From Neobacillus dielmonensis (GTDB lineage: Bacteria > Bacillota > Bacilli > Bacillales > Cytobacillaceae), in NCBI RefSeq assembly GCF_000612665.1, contig NZ_HG942054.1:55577-119576 (forward strand): 64,000 nt of DNA, written 5' to 3'. A program made the translations under genes and the position numbers. The notes beneath the pieces are model-generated. The model was not told where the DNA came from. It searched no databases and saw only the letters and a program-made list of their open reading frames with translations. Shown here piece after piece: positions 46,625 to 55,508 of this stretch (its first letter is position 1; each line of letters begins with the position of its first letter).

Positions 46625-47187
46625 CTTACTTTCAAAACCTTTTCCGGTGTAATAATGCGCTCGACTGGAATATCATGTTCTTCGGTGGGAATAGCAGCCA
46701 TGATTTGTTCAGTAAACGCCAATGATACGGTACAGCCTGAATAGCTGCTTAAAAAACGATCATAATACCCGCCCCCAAAACCTATTCGGTATCCATCGAT
46801 TGAATAAGCTAAGCCGGGAACCAATACTAAATCCATACGATTTGCAGGAACCTCTTTAGTTATTGCCTCGATAGGCTCAAGTAATTCGAAAAATACCGAT
46901 TCCAGCTGAGAAAACGCCGTTAAATTCCGAAAAATTAATTGCTTGGTTTTCGGATGGCATTTTGGCACCGCCACTTGTTTACCTAATTCCCATGCTTTAC
47001 GGATAATCTGAAAGGTATCGACTTCAGGAGGTTTCGATATCGTAATGCCAATAACTTGCGCTTCTTTCCAAATCTGTTCTTGAAATAGCCGGCAGGCAAT
47101 CTTATATGAATAATCCTCGTACATTGGTTTACTGAGCTTAGTGAGAGTTTGTTTCATTTCAGCCCGAATGGAGTTTTTATTAGCCAT
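46621..47187 (-). CDS. yqgN: 5-formyltetrahydrofolate cyclo-ligase
   Basis: 188 residues. Converts 5-formyl-THF to 5,10-methenyl-THF with ATP, salvaging folate. N-terminal KNSIRAEMKQTL with the conserved basic patch, substrate site, and GLAYSIDGYRIGFGGGYYDRFL, the ATP-binding G-rich loop. Good site GGAGGG before the ATG. In B. subtilis it also follows rpmG. Confidence 0.95.
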   Translation of the reverse strand: MANKNSIRAEMKQTLTKLSKPMYEDYSYKIACRLFQEQIWKEAQVIGITISKPPEVDTFQIIRKAWELGKQVAVPKCHPKTKQLIFRNLTAFSQLESVFFELLEPIEAITKEVPANRMDLVLVPGLAYSIDGYRIGFGGGYYDRFLSSYSGCTVSLAFTEQIMAAIPTEEHDIPVERIITPEKVLKVR

Positions 47188-47207
47188 AATTCCCCTCCTA
47201 TATAAAC

Positions 47208-47233
47208 AAAAAAAACAGCAGGAAGCCCTGCTG
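47208..47233 (-). terminator. Terminator of rpmG
   Basis: CAGCAGG/CCTGCTG stem with a short loop and T8 on the minus strand. Confidence 0.85.
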
Positions 47234-47234
47234 C

Positions 47235-47384
47235 TTATTTTGTTTCACGGTGTACAGTTGTACGTTTTTCTCTTGGGCAATATTTTTTTAGCTCAAGACG
47301 ATCTGGGTTGTTTCGCTTGTTTTTTGTAGAAATATAGTTACGGTCTCCGCACTCAGTGCAAGCTAACGTAATATTTACACGCAT
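47235..47384 (-). CDS. rpmG: Ribosomal protein L33
   Basis: 49 residues: [20 protein letters not shown], then [17 protein letters not shown]. Small 50S subunit protein, type A of Bacillus by sequence. One CxxC is present (CTEC), but the second pair is reduced to one Cys (YCPR), so it is probably not a full zinc-ribbon form. Upstream site GGAGGG. Confidence 0.96.
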   Translation of the reverse strand: MRVNITLACTECGDRNYISTKNKRNNPDRLELKKYCPREKRTTVHRETK

Positions 47385-47442
47385 GTTAATTTTTCCCTCC
47401 AAACGATTAAGCTAGTAAAGTCCATACGACTTTTCTATAATA

Positions 47443-48081
47443 TCATTTTTCACCGGGAAATGCTAGTCTGTTTTTTAAAAGAGCCTGTTCCATTGAAACT
47501 ACTTCATTTCTGCTTGTACCAGAAATCGCCCAAGTGGTGACTTTACTGGTAGCATGCTTATCTAATTTGAGATTCATCGCGAAAATACTGACTGCGGGTC
47601 CTTTAGCCATCGGCTGATACTTTAGCGTTCCAGTTTCAAGTGAGTTCCAAATTTGATCTGTAAAAGCATTCCAAATAGGCATGTTCGTATATTGGCTTAT
47701 ACCCATTTCTACCGTTTTTCCGTTAACTAAAAATACATCTTCACCATTATGATGAAAAATATGATGATCAGTAGGCGATACAAAAACTAAATGGTCTGGG
47801 TCAATATTTGGTAAATAATGCATAGCCATGATTTTAATCTCTTTTTCTCGATTGCTATGGTTACTAACCATTATTTTTGAAAAACGAATTTTTGAGTGAA
47901 TATGTTCTTGATTAACTTTGATGATGAGCCCTTCGTCATAAATAATTTTTTCTGTACTGTTGTATAGCCAATAGTATTTTCCATTCACCCATACTCCGGG
48001 GACAAATTGAAGGCGTTCCGCAGAATATGGGCGTTTGGAAGTTTCAGTCAGTTGTTGCGGTTTCATTAGTTTCATTTTCAC
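47443..48081 (-). CDS. Unknown protein with glycosyltransferase cluster
   Basis: 212 residues, no signal peptide. Predicted mostly beta strands with several His (HLVFVSPTDHHIFHHNG) and Trp residues; shape suggests a carbohydrate-related or scaffold protein but no family is recognised. The coding frame is 20 bases after the GT4 gene on the same strand, and the two probably form an operon with the DUF4912 gene. Confidence 0.75.
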   Translation of the reverse strand: MKMKLMKPQQLTETSKRPYSAERLQFVPGVWVNGKYYWLYNSTEKIIYDEGLIIKVNQEHIHSKIRFSKIMVSNHSNREKEIKIMAMHYLPNIDPDHLVFVSPTDHHIFHHNGEDVFLVNGKTVEMGISQYTNMPIWNAFTDQIWNSLETGTLKYQPMAKGPAVSIFAMNLKLDKHATSKVTTWAISGTSRNEVVSMEQALLKNRLAFPGEK

Positions 48082-48101
48082 TACCCCAATTTATTTAAAT
48101 T

Positions 48102-49304
48102 TTATCGTAAAATTCCCTCATTCTCGTGTATTTGTCTATCTAAGACAAGATCCATCATTAGATTAGCTGATTCAGAAGCAATTCGCTTCCAGCCATACAA
48201 GCTCAACGCTATATTTTTCCCTTTCGTTCCAATTTCTTTGGACTTCTTGGGATTCTCTTTCAAATAAGTTACTTGATCTAGCAGGCTTTGGGCACTACCA
48301 AGATTCATTAGCAATCCTGTTTGCAAATGCTGCACTATACCTTGCAAACCGCCAGTATTCGAGACGATCGTCGGCTTTCCGAAAACCATTGTTTCAAGGG
48401 CAACAATACCAAAAGGCTCATAAAGACTAGGAAAAACAGCCATTTCACAGCCCGAGATGAGGACACTTCTTTGTTCGTCGGTAACAAATCCTATGAAGTT
48501 TACATATTCAGTTAATCCCATCTTCTCGATCTGCTTCTGATAATTGGCAAGCATCGGTCCTTTACCTGCAACGATGAAATAATAATTCAGGTTCCTTTGT
48601 TTAGCGATACTAGCTGCCTCAATAATTGTATCAAACCCTTTTTCTCTCACCATTCTGCCAATTGAAAAAATATATTTACGTTGCTTTAATTTTGGAAAAA
48701 TCTCCCCCACTTTAACCTGCACAGAAGCTGAATCAATGCCATTAGGGAGTACTGAAATCTTGTTCTGCTCCACAAAAAAGATGGAGCTTAACGATTCTCT
48801 CATATAATCACTGCAGACAATTACATGGTCAGATTCAAGAATTAGTTGCCTTTCTCTTTCATGAATAAATCTCTGGATTTCCGTGTGTATGCCATTATTT
48901 CTGCCATGTTCAGTGGCATGTATGGTGGACAGAAGTGGAATGCTTAATAACTCTTTTAACAATAGGGCTGATGCACCGACTAACCAATCATGGGCATGAA
49001 TCAGGTCAAATTCGACCATCTTGGCTAGTTGTTCTCCCTCAAAGGCCATTGCTAAGTTAAGACCTGCAATCCATGCAAGAAAACTTTCATCTTGTTCATT
49101 GACAGGTATAACTCGGTGTACATGCACACCGTTTATGACTTCAAAAGTAGGTAACCCCTCATTCCCTGCAGTGACCACATGAACTTCATGACCTGCTTTT
49201 GCAAGATGAACTGATAAACTGTAAACATGTCTGGATAAGCCACCCACAACACATGGTGGATATTCCCAGCTGAGCATAAGTATTTTTAACCCTGATTTAG
49301 TCAT
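48102..49304 (-). CDS. Glycosyltransferase family 4
   Basis: About 400 residues from ATG 49304, with GGAGG 6 bases upstream. GT-B fold: N-terminal LMLSWEYPPCVVGGLSRHVY (glycogen-synthase-like GGL loop), middle HAHDWLVGASAL, and C-terminal nucleotide-sugar domain with FSIGRMVREKGFD and FPSLYEPFGIVALE (the E-x7-E motif). Transfers a sugar from a nucleotide donor to an unknown acceptor, in the cytoplasm. It overlaps the DUF4912 gene by 8 bases, so the two are coupled. Confidence 0.92.
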   Translation of the reverse strand: MTKSGLKILMLSWEYPPCVVGGLSRHVYSLSVHLAKAGHEVHVVTAGNEGLPTFEVINGVHVHRVIPVNEQDESFLAWIAGLNLAMAFEGEQLAKMVEFDLIHAHDWLVGASALLLKELLSIPLLSTIHATEHGRNNGIHTEIQRFIHERERQLILESDHVIVCSDYMRESLSSIFFVEQNKISVLPNGIDSASVQVKVGEIFPKLKQRKYIFSIGRMVREKGFDTIIEAASIAKQRNLNYYFIVAGKGPMLANYQKQIEKMGLTEYVNFIGFVTDEQRSVLISGCEMAVFPSLYEPFGIVALETMVFGKPTIVSNTGGLQGIVQHLQTGLLMNLGSAQSLLDQVTYLKENPKKSKEIGTKGKNIALSLYGWKRIASESANLMMDLVLDRQIHENEGILR

Positions 49305-49851
49305 GAGTGTCCTCCCTGCTGCTATAAAAACTATAGGTGCTGACATAATCATGCCAATTTGGGGCTATGTGTTGAGCCTGTTTGACGTTTCGCCATTCAT
49401 CAGTGGTATGGTCGGCAAATGGGCATTCATCAACAGAAACGTGAATACATTCAGAGCGATAAAACGGAAAAAACTCCGTCTCATTTAAGTACACACCTAT
49501 TTCTGCTAGATAGTTGCGGCCCCCATTAAGCCCCTTAACAAACCAGTAACCCTTTTGATAAGGAATGGACAATTCGTAAAAACTATGGGCATTTTTCCCA
49601 CTAAACACAATATCGGTAACATCATATATTCTGATAACAGAAACCAATTCATCAAACTGTAAGCCAAAATACAACTGGATTATTTTTTGGGGCAAATCAG
49701 ATGTGTCCCAAAAAACTCCAATTTTCCGAGGCGAAATAGGCTTTATTTTCACTTTGTTTTGAGGAGGATGAGAGACTGTTGACGGCAAATAATCAGTGGA
49801 CTCCTTTTCCTTGTTACGTTGTGTTAATTCTTCGCTTTCTTTCATCTTCAC
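49297..49851 (-). CDS. DUF4912 domain protein
   Basis: 184 residues. A charged, flexible N-terminus (about 40 residues, rich in Glu and Lys) and one DUF4912 domain (about 45-155) with FWDTSDLPQK, VIRIYDVTDIVF, ELSIPYQKGYWFVKGL and RNYLAEIGVYLNE. The domain resembles carbohydrate-binding or SH3-like beta folds. In Bacilli it travels with GT4 enzymes, as here, suggesting a role in polysaccharide synthesis or attachment; inference only. Confidence 0.88.
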   Translation of the reverse strand: MKMKESEELTQRNKEKESTDYLPSTVSHPPQNKVKIKPISPRKIGVFWDTSDLPQKIIQLYFGLQFDELVSVIRIYDVTDIVFSGKNAHSFYELSIPYQKGYWFVKGLNGGRNYLAEIGVYLNETEFFPFYRSECIHVSVDECPFADHTTDEWRNVKQAQHIAPNWHDYVSTYSFYSSREDTHD

Positions 49852-50072
49852 TTTTCTTCAATCCTAACCAATCAATATATGAATAAAGAAAAAAAATATT
49901 CTCAGTAGTTAAGTTAATGGTAACACCAGAAACGAAGTCAGACAATAAACGCAATTTGTCGCTTTTTGCTTTTCCTTGTATAGATAGGGATTAACTGAGG
50001 AAATTTTTATAATCGAAGTGAATTGTCTTGCTTCATCGACAGATGTTGAAGGTAGTGGGTATGATTTTCGAC
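49852..50072. other. Intergenic region before the DUF4912 gene
   Basis: About 220 bases of AT-rich sequence between the DUF4912 start and the terminator after phoU. Holds the promoter of the glycosyltransferase cluster presumably. The open frame 49909-50100 (minus) begins inside the terminator hairpin and has no proper site, so I do not call it. Confidence 0.5.
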
Positions 50073-50101
50073 AAAAAAGATGAGCACTTTTGTGGCTCAT
50101 C
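50073..50101 (-). terminator. Terminator of the pst-phoU operon
   Basis: GATGAGC/GCTCATC stem with a 9-base loop and T6 on the minus strand, 71 bases beyond phoU. Confidence 0.85.
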
Positions 50102-50171
50102 CTAACTTTATGTTATAGGAGTTTATTCTGAAGTCTTAACAATGGTCCAGTTCTAAGACGTTTTAGGTAGT

Positions 50172-50837
50172 CTATGCATTAAGATTGTAACGTTTTCCGG
50201 TTTCAAGATAAATGACATTCTCAGCAATATTGGTGGAATGGTCGGCTATTCTTTCAATAAAACGGCATACAAAGGCTAACTGAATAATTTGATTGGTGAA
50301 ATCCGGATTCTGTGGAATGTAGGTCAGAAGTTCCTTAACGAGGCTTCCGAACATCTGGTCCACCTTGTCATCCTTTTCAGCGCATTTCTCAGCGAGCTCA
50401 ATATCTTCTGAATAAAACGAAGTAATGGCCTCACTTACCATCTCTAATGCCATTTCCATCATATGCGGGATATCAATCAGCTCTTTCACATGTTTCTCAT
50501 TTCCAATATGAAGGGCAGATTTTGCAATGTTAACGGCAATATCCCCTAACCGTTCAACCTCGGAAGATACCCTTAACGCGACATGGAGCCTGCGTAAATC
50601 TTTGGCAACTGGAGACTGCCGAGCAATTAGCATTAAGGCTTTGTCATGAATTTCATATTCAAGGTCATCGATTACATTATCACCATTAATCACTTTTTCA
50701 GCTAGTTGAATATCTTGGTTTAACAGTGCCAGCATGGCATTTTTAATAGAGACTTGCGCTTCGTCCGCCATTTTCAGCTGCAGTGACTTTAATTCTTTTA
50801 AATTTTGGTCAAAATTCGATCTCATATTCATGAACAT
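50172..50837 (-). CDS. phoU: Phosphate transport regulator PhoU
   Basis: About 221 residues. The start ATG overlaps the upstream pstB stop as TGATG; ATG 50831 is an alternative. All-helical, two three-helix bundles, each with the metal-binding pattern (DLEYEIHDKALMLI; EKCAEKDDKVDQMF). Modulates the Pst transporter and PhoR signalling. Not in the B. subtilis pst operon, but common in other Bacilli. Confidence 0.94.
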   Translation of the reverse strand: MFMNMRSNFDQNLKELKSLQLKMADEAQVSIKNAMLALLNQDIQLAEKVINGDNVIDDLEYEIHDKALMLIARQSPVAKDLRRLHVALRVSSEVERLGDIAVNIAKSALHIGNEKHVKELIDIPHMMEMALEMVSEAITSFYSEDIELAEKCAEKDDKVDQMFGSLVKELLTYIPQNPDFTNQIIQLAFVCRFIERIADHSTNIAENVIYLETGKRYNLNA

Positions 50838-51610
50838 CACCCGAATCTTCCTGTAATATAGTCTTCCGTCCTTGAGTCCTTGGGCATAGAGAAAATTTTT
50901 GTTGTTTCATCGAATTCAATCATTTCCCCCATTAAGAAGAAAGCTGTTTTATCAGAGACCCTTGCTGCTTGTTGCATATTGTGAGTCACAATCACAATCG
51001 TATATTTTTCTTTTAACTCGAAGATTAGCTCCTCAATTTTTAACGTTGAAATCGGATCCAGTGCAGAGGTGGGTTCATCCATTAGCAGCACATCCGGTTT
51101 CGTTGCAAGGGCTCTTGCTATGCAAAGGCGCTGCTGTTGTCCGCCCGACAGCCCAAGTGCAGGGGCGTTTAGCCGATCCTTTACTTCATCCCATAGTGCT
51201 ACATCCATTAAGGATTTTGTGACAATTTCGTCGAGATGTTTTTTCTTCTTGATGCCATGAATTCTTGGTCCGTAGGCTACATTATCGTAAATCGACTGTG
51301 GAAATGGATTTCCCTTTTGGAAGACCATGCCGACATGTTTGCGCAATTCCACCAAATCGGTTTTGGGGTTTAAAATGTTTTGCCCGTCAAAATTTACTTC
51401 ACCAGTTATTTTTACATTTGGAATCATTTTATTCATCAGGTTTAAGGTCTTTAAAAATGTTGACTTTCCACATCCGGACGGTCCAATCATGGCCGTTACT
51501 TCTTTCTTTTGTATTGGAAAATGGATGTCTTTTAAGGCATGGTGGTCACCATACCATAGATTAAGGTCTTTTACATCGAAGATATCTCTTGTTAGTGTTT
51601 GAATCGCCAT
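50837..51610 (-). CDS. pstB: Phosphate ABC transporter ATPase PstB (second copy)
   Basis: 257 residues from ATG 51610 (AAGGGGG upstream); the frame to 51706 is an extension overlapping its neighbour. Walker [11 protein letters not shown], signature LSGGQQQRL, Walker [13 protein letters not shown], His loop VTHNM. Powers Pi import with PstC/PstA. The two adjacent PstB genes reflect an old duplication, as in B. subtilis pstBA/pstBB. Confidence 0.96.
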   Translation of the reverse strand: MAIQTLTRDIFDVKDLNLWYGDHHALKDIHFPIQKKEVTAMIGPSGCGKSTFLKTLNLMNKMIPNVKITGEVNFDGQNILNPKTDLVELRKHVGMVFQKGNPFPQSIYDNVAYGPRIHGIKKKKHLDEIVTKSLMDVALWDEVKDRLNAPALGLSGGQQQRLCIARALATKPDVLLMDEPTSALDPISTLKIEELIFELKEKYTIVIVTHNMQQAARVSDKTAFFLMGEMIEFDETTKIFSMPKDSRTEDYITGRFG

Positions 51611-51623
51611 GTGTTTTTCCCCC

Positions 51624-52445
51624 TTATCCGAACCGGCCCGAGATATATTCCTCTGTCTTTTGAACAGACGGATTGGTGAAGATTTTTTCAGTTTTGTCAT
51701 ATTCAATCAAATCACCGCTCAAAAAGAAAGCTGTTTTATCAGAAATCCGTGATGCTTGCTGCATGTTATGGGTAACAATAATAATCGAATAATCCTTTTT
51801 TAAATCTACAATTAAGTCCTCAACCTTTGCATTTGAAATTGGATCAAGAGCTGAGGATGGCTCATCTAGAAGAATGACGGTTGGTTTCATAGCAATCGTT
51901 CTGGCAATGCAAAGCCGTTGCTGCTGTCCTCCTGAAAGGGAAAGCGCTGATTTATGAAGTCTGTCCTTCACTTCATCCCATAGTGCCGCTTTTCGTAAAC
52001 TTTCTTCAACAATATCATCGAGTTTGCTCTTTTTATTTATGCCTGCAAATTTTAGTGCGGGAGCAATATTCCCATATATGGATTTAGGGAACGGATTGGG
52101 CTTTTGGAACACCATCCCTATTTCTTTTCTTAACGCAACCACATTAATATCTTCAGACAAAATATTTAGTTCTTCATAAAGGATTTCTCCTTCTGCCCTT
52201 GCACCAGGGATTAAGTCATTCATCCGATTAATGCTTCGTAAAAAGGTGGACTTCCCGCAGCCTGACGGACCAATTAATGCTGTTACGGAATTTTTTTCAA
52301 TATCCATGGAAATTCCATTTACAGCCCGCTTTTCTCCATAAAAAATCTCTAAGTTCTTTACAGTTAAAATATTTTCCGACTGAATTTGCCGGTTTAATGG
52401 AACTGTCATGTCCACAGTCTTTCTCTCCTTTAAGGCTGTTACCAT
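51624..52445 (-). CDS. pstB: Phosphate ABC transporter ATPase PstB (first copy)
   Basis: 273 residues: Walker [37 protein letters not shown]-terminal 25 residues are extra relative to the other copy ([12 protein letters not shown]). Fourth gene of the pst operon. Why two ATPases are kept is not known; one might form a heterodimer with the other. Confidence 0.96.
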   Translation of the reverse strand: MVTALKERKTVDMTVPLNRQIQSENILTVKNLEIFYGEKRAVNGISMDIEKNSVTALIGPSGCGKSTFLRSINRMNDLIPGARAEGEILYEELNILSEDINVVALRKEIGMVFQKPNPFPKSIYGNIAPALKFAGINKKSKLDDIVEESLRKAALWDEVKDRLHKSALSLSGGQQQRLCIARTIAMKPTVILLDEPSSALDPISNAKVEDLIVDLKKDYSIIIVTHNMQQASRISDKTAFFLSGDLIEYDKTEKIFTNPSVQKTEEYISGRFG

Positions 52446-52460
52446 TTTACTCCCACCTTT

Positions 52461-53348
52461 TTATTTAGATGCAGTTACCCGCTTGTGAATCATACTTCCA
52501 ATCCAACGGGCTGCTAAATTAAAAATCAAGACTGAAATAACAAGAACGGCAGCAGCGCCACTTGACACTTCTTCAACATCAGGAATCAATCCCTGGGTAT
52601 TCACAGACCATATATGAACCGCCAGCGTCTCTGCAGGGCGGAAAATATTCAAAGGTGATTGTTCTGAAAAAGGATTCCAATTTGTATAATCCAGTCTTGG
52701 TGTTGATAGACCTGCTGTAAATAAGAGTGCTGCGGCTTCACCAAATACGCGCCCAGCGGCAAGAATGGCTCCTGTTAAGATGGATGGGAACGCAGAAGGC
52801 AGAATAACGGTTTTAATGGTATGCCAATGGGTAATACCTAAGGCAAGACTAGCCTCTTTCAAGTCACGTGGTACTGCACGTATTGCGTCCTCTGTAGTCC
52901 GCACCATTGTTGGCAGGTTAAAGATCGTTAAGGCCAAAGCTCCTCCGAAAATTGTATAGCCCCAACCGGTTGTATTTACAAATACCAATAAGCCAAACAT
53001 ACCAATCACAATGGAAGGAAGAGATGACAACACCTCAATGCAAGTCCTGATCAGGTCTGTCACTTTACCAGGCCTTGCATATTCAGCCATATAAATTCCA
53101 CCGCCTATTCCTAGTGGAACAGTAATCAACATGGTAATAAACAAAATATAAACAGAATTAAATAATTGGTCACGGATACCACCGCCTGCCCGTACGTTAC
53201 TAGACGGTGACGTCAAAAACTCTAAAGATATATTTTTAAATCCATTTATAAAAATGTAGAAAAATAATCCGGCAAGAATCGCGACTATAATAGTGGCTAT
53301 TAGGATAAAGACTCCTGTCGCGAGACGATCTGCTGTTTTACTATTCAT
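52461..53348 (-). CDS. pstA: Phosphate ABC transporter permease PstA
   Basis: 295 residues from ATG 53348, with GGAGG upstream, overlapping the pstC stop as ATGA. Six transmembrane helices and the EAA coupling loop (EASLALGITHWHTIKTVILP). Forms the channel with PstC. Confidence 0.95.
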   Translation of the reverse strand: MNSKTADRLATGVFILIATIIVAILAGLFFYIFINGFKNISLEFLTSPSSNVRAGGGIRDQLFNSVYILFITMLITVPLGIGGGIYMAEYARPGKVTDLIRTCIEVLSSLPSIVIGMFGLLVFVNTTGWGYTIFGGALALTIFNLPTMVRTTEDAIRAVPRDLKEASLALGITHWHTIKTVILPSAFPSILTGAILAAGRVFGEAAALLFTAGLSTPRLDYTNWNPFSEQSPLNIFRPAETLAVHIWSVNTQGLIPDVEEVSSGAAAVLVISVLIFNLAARWIGSMIHKRVTASK

Positions 53349-54268
53349 CGTAATTTCCTCCTTGATGATAGATAACGAATGAGGAGAATGAACGCGAAGG
53401 ACATGATTAATAAAATGAGTCCCATTGACCAAAGAGTATTATTTTCCACGCTGCCATACGTGGTATGGCCCATATTTAGTGTAATAATAGTTGTTAGTGT
53501 TGCCGATGCATCTAATATACTTGTTGGTAAATTCCTTACGTTACCAATGACCATTTGAACCGCTAACGCCTCACCAAATGCCCGTGCCATCCCAAGTATA
53601 ATTGCAGTTAGTAACGATGGCATTGCTGCCGGGATTAATACCTTTCTTATCGTCTGCCACCTAGTTGCACCCAAGGCATAGGACCCTTCACGTAAATGGC
53701 TAGGAAGAGAACTAATCGCATCCGTCGCAATAGTCGTAATAGTTGGCAATATCATGATAGCAAGGACAATGGTTCCAGTGAGCAAACTAAAGCCTAAACC
53801 ACCGACATTTTCTCTAATAAACGGAACTAAAACAGACAATCCAATAAATCCATAAACAACTGATGGGATACCAACTAAAAGTTCTACCACTGGCTGCAAT
53901 ACTTTTCTACCCCAAGAAGGAGCAATTTCTGTCATAAAGATGGCACCGCCTATCCCTAAAGGCGCTGCCACAAGGGCAGATAAAAATGTTACCGCAAACG
54001 ATCCAAAAATAAACGGGAGAACACCATATCCTGGGTTTGCCTTATCTGTCGGATTCCATTTGGTGCTGGTTAAAAATTCGAGTATACTGACTCCATTTTT
54101 GGTAAAAGACTGCAGACCCTTTGTTCCGAGAAAAATAGTGATTGCAATGGTTGCAGAAATCATAATGACCGCACACAGTATAACAATCAATTTCCCTCGG
54201 GATTCCCCATCTAATCTGCTGGTCTTTGATTTTAACAGTCTATCTTTTGCAGGAAGAATTTTTTCCAT
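53345..54268 (-). CDS. pstC: Phosphate ABC transporter permease PstC
   Basis: 307 residues from ATG 54268; TTG 54274 is closer to GAGGAG and also possible. Six helices with an extracytoplasmic loop, and the coupling loop EGSYALGATRWQTIRKVLIP. Located between pstS and pstA. Confidence 0.95.
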   Translation of the reverse strand: MEKILPAKDRLLKSKTSRLDGESRGKLIVILCAVIMISATIAITIFLGTKGLQSFTKNGVSILEFLTSTKWNPTDKANPGYGVLPFIFGSFAVTFLSALVAAPLGIGGAIFMTEIAPSWGRKVLQPVVELLVGIPSVVYGFIGLSVLVPFIRENVGGLGFSLLTGTIVLAIMILPTITTIATDAISSLPSHLREGSYALGATRWQTIRKVLIPAAMPSLLTAIILGMARAFGEALAVQMVIGNVRNLPTSILDASATLTTIITLNMGHTTYGSVENNTLWSMGLILLIMSFAFILLIRYLSSRRKLR

Positions 54269-54354
54269 AATCAATTAAACTCCTCTGAATACGTCGTAAT
54301 AGGGTAAACGCGCACAGCATTTACCCCCTTTTTTGTTGTCACTAAGATGTTTTA

Positions 54355-55275
54355 TTAGAGTTCTTTTTGATTTCCTTCAGCGTCACGTTCCACTTTCATT
54401 TTTGTGACAGGCAGGTAACCTTGTTCTTTTAATAGGTTATTTTGGATATCATCTGACATTAAATAATCTAAGAATGCTTTTGCCAATCCTTCTGCTTCAC
54501 CTTTCGTATATGAGTGCTGATAGGCCCAGATTGGGAACTTGCCTGATTGTACATTTTCTTCAGTCGGTTTTACCCCATCAATTGCTAGTGGTGTTACAGA
54601 ATCATCAGTGAAGTAGGAGAATGCTAGGTAGCCAATTGCACCTTCTGTTTCATTGATAATCTTTTTAACAGTGTTAGAAGAATCCTCCGTAATGCCTTCA
54701 GCAGGTGTTGCACCATCTAGTGCGAATTTATTAAATACAGCACGAGTTCCAGAAGAATCAGGACGGTTCACAAGTACGATTTTTTGATCCTTTCCGCCAA
54801 GTTCTTTCCAGTTTGTGATTTTTCCAGTAAATACTTTAATTAAATCTTCTTTACTAATATCATCAATTCCGACTTTGGGGTTTACGGCTGCAGTCATACC
54901 GACTACTGCTACTTTATGATCAACAAGTTCATTTGCTGGAATGCCTTCTTTTTCTTCAGCAAAAACGTCAGAGTTACCAATTTGCACGGAACCTTCAGAA
55001 ACCTGTGATAAGCCTGTCCCAGAACCGCCGGCATTTACCTGGACATCCACCTTCGGATTTTCTGCCATAAATTCTTCAGCTGCTGCCGCAACTAATGGCT
55101 GCATAGCAGAAGATCCTGATATAACCAAAGACCCTGACAGTTCTTCTGATTTTGTGCCTTCATCGGCATTAGAACCATTGGCGTCTTCCTTTGTACTATT
55201 GCTTCCACAAGCAGCTGCAAATAACATGAACGCTGTTATTATGGATAATAACCCTAACTTTTTCAAACTCTTCAT
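54355..55275 (-). CDS. pstS: Phosphate-binding lipoprotein PstS
   Basis: 306 residues. Lipoprotein signal FAAACGS (lipid Cys 23), then a two-lobe binding protein with phosphate contacts GSSAMQPL, GSGTGLSQ and RPDSSGTR. Captures inorganic phosphate for PstCAB. First gene of the operon, behind a strong PhoP box. Confidence 0.96.
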   Translation of the reverse strand: MKSLKKLGLLSIITAFMLFAAACGSNSTKEDANGSNADEGTKSEELSGSLVISGSSAMQPLVAAAAEEFMAENPKVDVQVNAGGSGTGLSQVSEGSVQIGNSDVFAEEKEGIPANELVDHKVAVVGMTAAVNPKVGIDDISKEDLIKVFTGKITNWKELGGKDQKIVLVNRPDSSGTRAVFNKFALDGATPAEGITEDSSNTVKKIINETEGAIGYLAFSYFTDDSVTPLAIDGVKPTEENVQSGKFPIWAYQHSYTKGEAEGLAKAFLDYLMSDDIQNNLLKEQGYLPVTKMKVERDAEGNQKEL

Positions 55276-55357
55276 AATTTAAATTCCCCCTGCTAGTTTA
55301 ATAGGTTATCGTTATCTTTCTTACAAGATTAAGAATAAAGCACTACTGTTAATCGAG

Positions 55358-55406
55358 TTTTAATGAATTGTAAAGGGTTTGTAAAGTTATATTTAGAATT
55401 TGTAAA
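55358..55406 (-). promoter_or_regulatory. PhoP-binding site (Pho box) upstream of pstS
   Basis: On the minus strand five TT(A/T/C)ACA-like hexamers repeat every 10-11 bases: TTTACA (55406-55401), TAAATA (55395-55390), TTTACA (55385-55380), TTTACA (55374-55369), TTAAAA (55363-55358). This is the direct-repeat pattern bound by PhoP dimers, about 85-130 bases before the pstS start, so the operon is probably induced by phosphate starvation. Confidence 0.85.
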
Positions 55407-55467
55407 TAAGAGATATTTGGTTATGTTCAATTTTCAAATAAAACAGTATAACCTAAGGATTAAAATA

Positions 55468-55502
55468 TAAAAAAAACACCTGTCTCATTAAGAGACAAGT
55501 GT
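55468..55502 (-). terminator. Terminator of pbpA
   Basis: ACACTTGTCTC with GAGACAGGTGT (one G-T) around a short loop, then T8 on the minus strand. Confidence 0.85.
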
Positions 55503-55508
55503 CTATTA

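Noticed and set aside
49909..50100. Open frame of 63 codons on the minus strand
   Set aside because: Its start lies within the terminator hairpin after phoU and there is no proper Shine-Dalgarno.
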